From positions 59,513,817 to 59,577,816 of the forward strand of contig OZ024872.1 of assembly GCA_964017185.1 (NCBI GenBank): a stretch of DNA of 64,000 nt, written 5' to 3'. Positions 54,737 through 63,645 of this stretch are shown here, in pieces. The translations under genes and the position numbers were made by a program. The stretch comes from Rugalucina vietnamica (Eukaryota; Mollusca; Bivalvia; Lucinida; Lucinidae). The notes beneath the pieces are model-generated. The model was not told the DNA's origin and ran no database searches. It saw only the letters and a program-made list of their open reading frames with translations. How positions within the stretch are numbered: the stretch's first letter is position 1; each line of letters begins with the position of its first letter.

Positions 54737-55284
54737 CAGGCTGCCCAGTGCTCCTATTTTTCCTATTTTTTCCTATATTTTCAGGGCTTCCTATTTTTTC
54801 CTATATTTTGATCCCAAATCCTATATTTTTCCATCAAACTCCTATATTTTTCAAAATGCTGCAGATAATAATGAAATATCAAGGAATAATCATGGAATTT
54901 TGGTTTGAAATGCCAGTTTTGATGTCTTTGGCATTCATTTTTATCCTCGCTCGCTTCGCTCGCTCTAACTTAATAAATAAAATATTTTTTCTTCATCAGA
55001 AAACAAGATAATCCCGTGAAAGTAAGTTACTTCTACAACTTCTACAACTTGAGTAGGTTTTCTACAACTTGAGTAGGCTTGAGTAGATCACACACCTATA
55101 CCAAAACTACACCAGTAAGATTTGCCTTCTTGCTGCTATATGTTAATATTTATGGTTTTCAATGCTATAAAAAAGCCATTTTAGGCCGATAATTTCCTAT
55201 TTTTCTCCTATTTTTTGGACATAAACTTCCTATTTTTTGAAGCCCAAAATAAATATTTTGTACCAAACTGCACTGGGCAGCCTG
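54737..55284. mobile_element. Non-autonomous DNA element, CAGGCTGCCCAGTGC ends
   Basis: 548 bp with perfect 15-bp inverted ends CAGGCTGCCCAGTGC / GCACTGGGCAGCCTG, flanked by TATAAG at 54731-54736 and 55285-55290. Near both ends are repeated TCCTATTTTTTCCTAT words. The ends recall hAT, but a 6-bp duplication is not the usual 8, so class is open. Confidence 0.7.
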
Positions 55285-55633
55285 TATAAGTAATCCAGGT
55301 CACATGACCAAGATGGCCGCTTGCACATATATGGTAAAAACCCTTCAAAAATCTTCTTCTCCAGAACCGGTGGATCGATTTCAAAGAAACTTGGCATGAA
55401 GCATCGATGGCTCAAGTACTACAATGTGTATATAAATCATGACCCTGTGATGACCTTGACCTTTTTTTACGGCAAGGTCAACATAGGTCGCCAATGCATT
55501 TGAATAGGGAAAACTTTTAAAATGTCATTTAAAGTGAAAGTCTTGCAGGAAATGGGCAGTAGGACTGAATATTAATGATTCTGAAAAAAAATGGACCCCA
55601 GGGGCTCATCTGCCCCCAGCCCGGGGCAATATA

Positions 55634-56125
55634 CAGGCCACCTGCGGTATCTCAAACTCTGTTGTCTCGAAAACCCCACTTATGTCGAATTGATCCTTCA
55701 CTCCCAAGCGTCTCTCCCTATATGTTATTGTATTTCAACCTTGCTTGTGTCGAACACGGTTATGACGAAAACTCGGCTGTGTCGAAGTGATAATTCGCTC
55801 CCCACAGAAAAAGAACATCAGTTTCACCCTTCCTGTGTCAAACTTCGAAGTCAAAAATCGGTCTTTGATATCTACACACAACCTTTCATCACTGGAATTG
55901 TTAAAGAACGTTTTGAAATCATGTGTCAGGTCGGGGAATATATGTTTGAAATCACTATCGATGTGGTAAACAAGGTGGAAAGGAGAACCACTCAGTCCGA
56001 GAATGTGAAAGAGTTGTGATTTTCTAAGAACAATTTGGCTGGTCTCAATTTGCTTATCTCAAACTTCGCAAAACTCGAAGTGGTTTCTCCATTCCCCTTG
56101 ATTTCGAGATAGCGAAGGTGGCCTG
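55634..56125. mobile_element. MITE with CAGGCCACCT ends and TA duplication
   Basis: 492 bp between TA at 55632-55633 and TA at 56126-56127. Ends CAGGCCACCTGCGGTATCTC and (reverse complement of right) CAGGCCACCTTCGCTATCTC, with two mismatches in 20. Pogo/Tigger-like by ends and target. A 142-codon open frame (55591-56019) starts outside in the host repeat and is a chance frame. Confidence 0.78.
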
Positions 56126-56474
56126 TACATGTATATTACCATAATATTCAAACATCTTCTCCTCTGAAACTGCTTGGCAAATCAAAGCCAAATTTTATGT
56201 GAAGCATCTATGGAATGGGGGAATTAATTTATATATAAATTATCTAGTTCACATGACCAAGATGGCTGCCATGCCCATATAAGCTAAAAACCCTTCAAAA
56301 ATCTTCTTCTCCGAATCTGATGGACCGATTTCAAAGAAACTTGGCATAAAGCACCAATGGCTGAAGTACTACAATGTGTATATAAATCATGACCCTGTGG
56401 TGACCTTGACCTATTTTAGGACAAGGTCAACATAGGTCGCCAATGCATTGGAATGGGTAAAACTTTTAAAAAGT

Positions 56475-58525
56475 GCCCTTGCGAAAATTAAACGCGGCTC
56501 TGTATAAAAGCTGCAGAAAAGCCGGCTTTTCCGCAGCTTTTCTGCGTTTCTTTTCCAAAGCTGTAGAAAAGGCGCGTTTCTATTTTAGACCTGCGTTTTA
56601 GCTGCGTTTTTTTCAGTGAGCTGCAGAAAAGCTGTACTTTTTTTAAGTGAGCTGCGTTGAAGCTGTATATTTAATTTGGATATCTGAAAAAGCCGCGTCT
56701 TTAGGTATAGAAGCTGTAGAAAAGCTGGATATTATTTTTTTTTCAAAACAGGTTTAATCTACAGCTCTTGAAAGCTGTAGAAAAGCTGCGTATTAGTGAA
56801 ATTTCAAATCAGACTATTAAAAAACATTAAGACGCAGCTTTTCTACAGCTTTTTGAAGCCGCGTATTAAACATTTCAATATAGCTTCTGTATAGTATTAC
56901 AGCTCTTCTTGAAAGCTTTGTAAAAGCTGGCTTTTCTCCAGCTTTTCTGCATTTATAAATAGGGGCTGTAGAAAAAATTAACTTTTTTAACTTAAGGTGG
57001 CGTGCAGAAAAGGTGTGTCTTTTTCAAATAGCTGTGTTTCTTCATTTATTAGCTGTCGAAAAGCTCGATAATTCCTGTTCTTTCAAATTTGAAATAATTT
57101 GAGCTGAAAATGAATAATACGCAGCTTTTACGCAGAGCTGCGTATTTCTTCAACCATAGTCAGGTCTTATGTAATATTAAGCAGTTTTATCTTGTTGCTA
57201 TGGCAATTTTACCTGAGGGGGGCATCTGGCAAAGAAATCTGTTTCAAAAACACTTTTGAGCATCATTTATAGGCTGACAATTGAAGAGAAAAGGAGTGAT
57301 TTTTAAATTTTATACATAATGTTTGAAATTGCTGTGGATTCTCAGGTAAGAAATTTATTTACTTCAGCTATTTCAGTGAACTTTATTATACATTTTACTT
57401 ACATGTAAGACCAAAGAAAAACACACACATGAGCTGGAATATGATGTTTCCCTGCTAAATACACAATCAATTGTATTTGTTGATGTTGAATAACTGTGGA
57501 GAGATTCTCAGATCAACAGTGAAATAATATCCTTTTATTCCCAGTTATTCATACATAGTATAGATGTGTTATTCCAGCAGACTATCAACTACAATTAAGG
57601 TATGTATCTGAAAAAGTATTCCTTAAGAAATGTTTGGCTTCAAACTTTCTAGACATGTCATCCCTTCCTAATTGCCACTTAACTAGTTCAATAAAGATTA
57701 AAATCTTGTACCAAAGGATGCAACACAATGTCACAAACCTTCTACCACTCACTCTGGCCCTTGATGCTCTACCACTGAGCCAGGTTGCTGATCTACTTCC
57801 GGAAGGTAAGCATGATCCACAAACATAAGCATGATCCACAAACATAAAAAATTTACATGTGCTTATTTTGTTTTCTTTTCAAACTTGTGTTTGTCTGTTC
57901 TTATTTGCTAGAATGTTTTTTAGTCACCTGTCTGATGTTACTTTGTCACTTTTTTTTTATCCAGTTCTGTTCTTTTTATATTAAAATTCTATTTGATATT
58001 GTTTCAAACCTTTTTGAAATTTTTGTTTGTCTGTTCTTATCCAGATTTTTTTAAAAGACGCAGGTTTATTAAAAGCCGCGTATACGCAGCTATAAAAGCC
58101 GCGTTTACGCGGCTGTATTAAAAGCCGCGTAAATGCAGCTTAGAAACGCGGCTTTTATAAAAGTCGCGTTTTTTAGCCGCGTATACGCGGCTTTCTGCGT
58201 ATGTAAGCTTCGCAAAAGCTGTAGAAAAGCCGGCGGTATTGGCACCTGCGTAAAAGCCGGCTTTTCCGCAGCTTTCTGCGTTAACGCAGCTAGCTGCGTT
58301 TACGCGCCTTTCTGCGTTAAAGCTTCGCAGAAGCTTCGCAAAAGCCGGCTTTTCTACAGCTTTGTCAATATACCTGCGTAAACGCGGCTTTTCCGCAGCT
58401 CTGCGGAAAGCTAGCTTTTCTACAGCAAATACGCAGGTGCCAATACCGCCGGCTTTTGCGAAGCTTTCGCGAAGCTTTTAAAGCTGCGCAGAAGCTGTAG
58501 AAAAGCCGGCTTTTTTTCGCAAGGG
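56475..58525. mobile_element. Hairpin-word element, class unknown
   Basis: About 2.05 kb with inverted ends CCCTTGCGAAAA / TTTTCGCAAGGG. The outer parts (56490-57130 and 58040-58520) consist of short self-complementary words repeated in both orientations: AAAGCCGCGT, ACGCGGCTTT, GCTGTAGAAAAGC, GCTTTTCTACAGC, AAAGCCGGCTTTT. The centre (57130-58040) is ordinary AT-rich sequence. The host unit reads AAAAAGTCATTT when empty, and only a single T appears on both sides. No ORF. Confidence 0.7.
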
Positions 58526-59059
58526 TCATTAGAAGTGAAAATCTTGCAGGAAATGGGTATTAGGACTAAATATTAATGATTCTAAAACCACTTGGCCAAT
58601 TGAAGCCAAATTTTATGTGAAGCATCTATAGGATGGGGGTACCAATGTGTATATTAATAATCTAGGTCACATGACTAAGATGGCCGCCATGCACATATAT
58701 GGTAAAAACCCTTCAGATATCTTCTCTGAAACCGATAGATTGACGTCAATGAAACTTGGCGTGAATCATCCATGGCAATGCTACAATGTATATATGTGAT
58801 GACCTTGACCAAGTTTATGGCAAGGTCAACATGGGTTGCCCATGCATTTGAATGGGAAAAACTGTTAAAATGTCATTTGAAGGGAAAAAACAGCAAGAAA
58901 TTGGCAAATGGACAGAATATTGATTATTCTGAAAAAAGAAAACGGCCCAAGGGCTTCATCTGCCCCTGCACTGGGGTTAAATACCATAATATTCAAACAT
59001 GTTTATTGGTATATGCAGCAGACTCAGGTGAGCGTTTACAGGACCATTGGTCCTCTGGT

Positions 59060-59592
59060 TATTCCATGGTACCTAACCGCAGGGGTGGGGCAAGAGGTCA
59101 AAATCTGGGACACCTTTGTATAATATGATAGTTATCCAAGATTAATATTCTCTAGGTCTATATCTTGACAACCACTTGTCAGAGAGCATTCATACTTACA
59201 ACATGTTGGGTTCAGACCTTTGGGTCCATGGGGGTGGGGGTGTCAAGATCCAGGACGTCATGTTTGTTTTAGAATGGCAGTCTATTTTTATTTTCCATCT
59301 AGGACTGAGGACCTGACCCTCAATGTCTGCTATTAAGTTATAAATGGAGTACACAAGTCAACTCTGTACTGTTCTAAAATAGATTTGTTACTCTCAAACT
59401 ACACTCCCCCATGTATGTGGGCAAAGTGCTTTAGAACGCACATGTCTAAAATGTATTTGAAAAGGGTACTCTTTCATTTGGGTATTTTCAGTGCCAGGTG
59501 TGCATGTACTGGGTGGTTATGGGATGGGGAGGGGGGCTGTGGGCTACCAGCCAGGGGTATACGTGCTTCTCAAGGCACTTTTTCTAGTTCTA
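59060..59592 (+). mobile_element. Tandem-cored element, CCCCCGGCATTTATGCC family, right part
   Basis: Continues from 52926 with ATTCCATGGTACC and AGGTCAAAATCTGGGACACC. It ends GGGGTATACGTGCTTCTC / AAGGCACTTTTTCTAG, the same end as at 26131. GTGC/GCAC can pair near the end. Confidence 0.62.
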
Positions 59593-59884
59593 AATACAAA
59601 GATGAAATTGTTCTTTTGACATTGTTATTAGTTCATGACAAAATTTTTGATTAAAAATATTGACAAAGTCCTTGCACTTTCAGGGACCAGTTGATCAAAA
59701 TTAACGAACATTAGTTGAAGATTCATTAAAATTTCAAACATAAATATTTACAAAAAATAACACTGTATTTGCTTGATGTATGTGGGATTTACATAACAAG
59801 TTGATGTAAAACTAACAAAGTTTTGAACAACTGGCCCCAGAGCTGTAGGTCTTCTGCTTCGATCTATAGTGTCCATGTAATTAT
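59593..59884. other. Intronic or flanking sequence, nothing recognised
   Basis: AT-rich, no supported feature. Confidence 0.4.
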
Positions 59885-60565
59885 ATCCCCAGCATTTATG
59901 CCGACGGGCGTATAGTTTTCGCTTTTCTGTTCGTCCGTTCTTATGTTGGTTAGTTCGCTCATTCGTTCTTTCCTAAAATTTAATCAAAGTTTTGGTTAAA
60001 CTTTGTTTCTCTAGTGGTGTATATCTCATGAACCAATGATTAGCAACCATTCATGTTTGGACCATAGGTACCCTATAGCGTTTGCTTTGTTTCCATGGGT
60101 TCGGACCCCAGGGTCCATGCTCGGGGGTGGGGCTGGAGGTCAAAATCTAGGTCACCTTTAATTTGGATCAAAGTTTTGGTCAAAGTTTCTCTGGTAGTGT
60201 ATGTCTCATGAGTTGATTGTCAGAAACCATTAGTATTTTGAATTTAGGTACCCTATAAGGTTTGCTTTGTTTCCATGAGTTTGGACCCCAGGGTCCATGC
60301 CCGGGGGTGAGGCTAGAGTTAAAAAGACAGGTCACCTTGAAAATGTGCTATTTACATAGTGTTTTTTCTTCTCTAAGTCCATATCTTAACAAATACTTAT
60401 AGGAATATATTCCTATGTGGATCATAGTTACCCTCTAGGGTTGAATTTTATTCCATCACACCAAACTCCAGGGGAGGGACTAGAGGTCAAATTCTAGGAC
60501 ACATTTATATAATATGATAATTACCAACATAAATATTCTTCAGTTCTATATCTTGATAATCATGT
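59885..60565 (+). mobile_element. Tandem-cored element, CCCCCGGCATTTATGCC family, partial
   Basis: Starts CCCCAGCATTTATGCCGACG with CGTTCGTCCGTT-like words and three or four repeats (CTCATGAACCAATGATTAG, TGGGGCTGGAGGTCAAAAT). It breaks off at about 60565 and runs into units of the GCCCCTGGGGTCC family. Confidence 0.6.
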
Positions 60566-60871
60566 GTTAGAAAGCAAAGCTAGGGGAAAGGTAGCATTAG
60601 GATTTGGTCAGATTAGAACTCTGGTTTCCATGGCAACAGATTAGCTCCCATAGACTTACAATGGGAAAAACATGAAAAAAATCTTCTTCTCAGAAACCAC
60701 AAGGCGCAGAGCTTTTATATTTTGAGTGTAGCAATGTATAGTGGTCCTCTTTATAAATCCTGCCAACCGTGCCTCTGGGGTCCATATGGGCCCCACCCCG
60801 GGGGCGTCATGGAAAAAACATAAAGAACTCTTTGTCTCCGAAACCACAAGGCCCAGAGCTTTCATATTTTT
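60566..60871 (+). repeat. Tandem units, GCCCCTGGGGTCC family, left part
   Basis: Two units of the same type as 22022-25045. Interrupted after GAGCTTTCATATTTT at 60871 and resumes at 63646 with ATTTTGTATGTAGCAATG. Confidence 0.65.
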
Positions 60872-62691
60872 AGCTCACCTGAAGGCTCACCGAAGGCTCA
60901 CAAGGTGAGCTTATAGGATGGCCATGCTCCGGCGTCCGTCCGACGTCCTCATTGTCGTCCGTCCACAATTTCAAAGATCTTCTTCTCAGAAACTGCTTGG
61001 CCAATCAAAGCCAAACTTCATGTGGAGCATCCTTAGGAAGGGGGGACGAAATGTTATATAAATGGTCCAGGTCACATGACAAAGATGGCCGCCATGGCTA
61101 TAAATAGCAAAAACCTTTAAAAATCTTCTTCTCCAGAACCAGTGGGCCGATTTCCAAGAAGCTTGGTATGTAGCATCGGGGACGCGGGCCCATCATAGTT
61201 TATATAAATCATGACTTTAGGATGACCTTGACCTATTTTACGGCAAGGTCAACTTAGGTCGCCAATGCATTTCGAATGGGAATAAATGGTAAAATGCTAT
61301 TTAATGGGTAAAACTTACTGGGAATAGGCAAGTGGACAGAAGATTAATGTTAATGGAAAATTTTAGCCCCTGGGGGGTTGTCTGCCCCTGCCCCGGGGCT
61401 ATATACATGTATATTTTCATAATAATGAAACATCTTCTTCCCTGAAACCGCTTGGCCAATCAAAGCCAAACTTCATATGGAGCATCCTTGGGAAGGGGGA
61501 AAGAAAGTTTATTATAAATTGTCAGGGTCACATGACCAAGATGGCTGCCATGGCTATAAATAGAAAAAACCTTTAAAAATCTTCTTCTCCAGAACCAGAA
61601 GGCCAACCATTTTGAAACTTGGTGTGAAGCATCAGTGACTGGAGCTCTACAAAGTTTATATAAATCATGACCCTGCGATGACCTGGACCTTTTTTATGAC
61701 AAGGTCAACATAGGCCGCTCATGCATTTGAATGGGGAAAAGTGTTAAAATGTCAATTGTAGGGAAAAACTTGCAGGAAATGGGCAAATGGACTTAAGATT
61801 GATGATTCTGAAAAAATTTGGACCCCAGGGGTCTGTCTGCCCCCACCCCGGGGCAATATACATGTAAATTACAGTGATATTCAAAGATCTTCTTCTCTGA
61901 AACGGCTTGGCCAATCAAAGCCAAACTTTATGTGGAGCATTCTTAGGAAGAGTGAATGAAGGTCACATGACCAAGATGGCCACCATGGCTATAAATAGCA
62001 AAAACCCTTAAAAATCTTCTTCAGAACTAGAAGGCCTATGATTTTGAAACTTGGCATGAAGCATCAGGCAATGGGGCTCTTCAAAGTTTATATAAATCAT
62101 GACCCTGGGATGACCTTGACCTTTTTTATGGCAAGGTCAACTTAGGCCGCCCATGCATTTGAATGTGAAAAAATAGGAAAATGTCATTTAATGGCAAAAA
62201 ACTTGCTATGAATGAGCAAATGGACAGAAGATTTATGTTTATGAAAATATTTTGGGCCCAGAGGGTTGTCTGCCCCTGCCCCGGGGCTATATACATGTGT
62301 ATGACCATAATATTGAAACATCTTCTCTGAAACCTCTTGGCTTATCAAAGCCAAACTTTATGTGGAACATTCTTAGGAAGAGTGAATGAAAGTTTGTATA
62401 GATGGTCAAGGTCACATGACCAAAATTTCCGCCATGGCTATAAAAAGCAAAAACCTTTAAAAATCTTCTTCTCCAGTACTAGAAGGCCTATGATTTTGAA
62501 ACTTGGCATGAAAGCTCTTCAAAGTTTGTTGTATAAATCATGACCCTGGGATGACCTTGATCTTTCTTATGGCAAGGTCAACTTAGGTTGCCTAAGCATT
62601 TGAGTGGGGAAAATTGTTATAATGTCATTTGAAGGGCAAAACTTGCAGTAAACTTGCAAATGACTGAATCTTTATGATTTATTAAAGAATT

Positions 62692-62903
62692 GAGTCCTCC
62701 GTCAAACCACCCATCATTAATATTCATTTTATATTGACCATTCAAATCTGCACATTAGCTAACGGTCAGTGACGGTTAGACAACACGTGGGTTAGACAAA
62801 CAAACCAACATGTGCTTTTTACAGGTAAATATAGGTGCAAAAACACAATGTTTGTCTAAGGAAATAGGGGTGGGCGTGGCTATACCTTGCTGGCGGAGGA
62901 GTC
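62692..62903. repeat. MITE with GASTCCTCCG ends
   Basis: 212 bp between AATT at 62688-62691 and 62904-62907. Left end GAGTCCTCCGTCAAACC; right end GCTGGCGGAGGAGTC, its inverted match with two differences in 13. The host phrase AATTGACTCCAG is restored on removal. Confidence 0.7.
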
Positions 62904-62929
62904 AATTGACTCCAGAGGTTGCCCTGACC

Positions 62930-62933
62930 CTGC
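62930..62933. repeat. Target-site duplication of the TRIM, left
   Basis: CTGC, repeated at 63541-63544. Joining the flanks gives the expected host phrase GACCCTGCCCTGGTG. Confidence 0.75.
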
Positions 62934-63190
62934 TGTTATGTCCCATTGCACCACTCATTCTTTCGAGATAATCTATGATGCGTAGCTTCTATAAATAGCA
63001 CAGCTATTCAATACAATGTATCATATAAGTACAATCTCTGACATACTGCGTCAGGGAGTCGACTCTTTGGCTCAGTGGTTAGAGCATTGGATTTCTACCC
63101 CGGCGGTCGGGGTTCGAATCCCATCAGGGACGTGGGATTTTTTTCAAACTATACATCATTTCTTAGTTACGAATTTTCATATTCGTAAGA
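62934..63190 (+). repeat. TRIM 5' LTR
   Basis: Starts TGTTATG, ends CGTAAGA. It has a TATA-like TATAAATAG at 62990-62998 and a tRNA-like segment at 63061-63132. The TG...GA termini depart from the usual TG...CA. Confidence 0.85.
63061..63132 (+). promoter_or_regulatory. tRNA-like Pol III boxes inside the 5' LTR
   Basis: A box TGGCTCAGTGG at 63068-63078 and B box GGTTCGAATCC at 63111-63121, 32 bp apart as in a tRNA gene. A D-stem GCTC/GAGC forms. The acceptor pairs only about 5 of 7 and the T-stem 3 of 5, so this is a tRNA-derived promoter or pseudo-tRNA rather than a working tRNA gene. The identical segment is at 63411-63482 in the 3' LTR. Confidence 0.75.
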
Positions 63191-63208
63191 TGGGGGCTCG
63201 TCCGGGAT
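63191..63208 (+). promoter_or_regulatory. Primer binding site (tRNA-Pro type)
   Basis: TGGGGGCTCGTCCGGGAT, directly abutting the 5' LTR. It is an exact 18-base complement of the CCA-ended 3' terminus of tRNA-Pro as I know it from animals. Confidence 0.85.
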
Positions 63209-63283
63209 GGACCATTTGAGTCATTTAGTCATTATAATGACATTCTCGTAATCATAAATGATTACTTCCTCGAAATGGGGGTG
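63209..63283 (+). other. TRIM interior and polypurine tract
   Basis: Contains the perfect 14-bp palindrome GTCATTATAATGAC and the stem AATCAT/ATGATT, possible dimerisation or packaging structures. It ends in the purine-rich GAAATGGGGGTG. Confidence 0.6.
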
Positions 63284-63540
63284 TGTTATGTCCCATTGCA
63301 CCACTCATTCTTTCGAGATAATCTATGATGCGTAGCTTCTATAAATAGCACAGCTATTCGATACAATGTATCATATAAGTACAATCTCTGACATACTGCG
63401 TCAGGGAGTCGACTCTTTGGCTCAGTGGTTAGAGCATTGGATTTCTACCCCGGCGGTCGGGGTTCGAATCCCATCAGGGACGTGGGATTTTTTTCAAACT
63501 ATGCATCATTTCTTAGTTACGAATTTTCATATTCGTAAGA
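63284..63540 (+). repeat. TRIM 3' LTR
   Basis: Same length as the 5' LTR with two visible differences. tRNA-like boxes at 63411-63482. Confidence 0.85.
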
Positions 63541-63645
63541 CTGCCCTGGTGTTATATACATGTATATTACCATTCTATTCAAACAAAGTTATTGTTCTAT
63601 ATCTCAGGTCTCAGGTGAGCATTTACAGGACCATTGGTCCTCTGG

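Larger units (their letters stand above)
52927..59059 (+). mobile_element. Helitron-like element carrying four nested DNA insertions
   Basis: Left end AGCTCATCTGAGCCGTTAGG; right end ACTCAGGTGAGC plus hairpin AGGACCATTGGTCCT and CTCTGGT. Its 460-bp units are interrupted at 53445-54622, 54737-55284, 55634-56125 and 56475-58525; each time the unit sequence continues after the insertion. Confidence 0.8.
62934..63540 (+). mobile_element. TRIM: miniature LTR retrotransposon
   Basis: 607 bp: LTR 62934-63190, internal 63191-63283 and LTR 63284-63540. The two 257-bp LTRs differ at two positions by eye (63010/63360 and 63153/63503). Immediately after the first LTR is the primer binding site TGGGGGCTCGTCCGGGAT, the 18-base complement of the 3' end of tRNA-Pro (the same site as in murine leukaemia virus). 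Immediately before the second LTR is the purine tract GAAATGGGGGTG. The 93-bp interior has no coding capacity, so reverse transcriptase, integrase and gag must come from another element. CTGC is duplicated at both flanks. Confidence 0.88.
60872..63645 (+). mobile_element. Tandem-cored helitron-like element, about four units
   Basis: Left end AGCTCACCTGAAGGCTCACC; right end TCTCAGGTGAGC plus hairpin AGGACCATTGGTCCT and CTCTGGT. Units carry GGTCACATGAC at about 61069, 61527, 61951 and 62410. The last unit holds a MITE (62692-62903) and a TRIM (62934-63540). It interrupts the phrase CATATTTTGTATG of the outer repeat; ATTTT is seen on both sides. Confidence 0.75.

Noticed and set aside
55591..56019. 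142-codon open frame as a gene
   Set aside because: It starts in the 460-bp repeat and runs through a TA-flanked MITE; no domain and no splice signals.
57585..57845. Minus-strand frame within the centre of the hairpin-word element as its transposase
   Set aside because: Only 86 codons, no catalytic motif; nothing links it to mobility.
63061..63132. Functional tRNA gene (and a second at 63411-63482)
   Set aside because: A and B boxes are good, but acceptor and T stems are poorly paired, and both copies sit at the same position inside LTRs.
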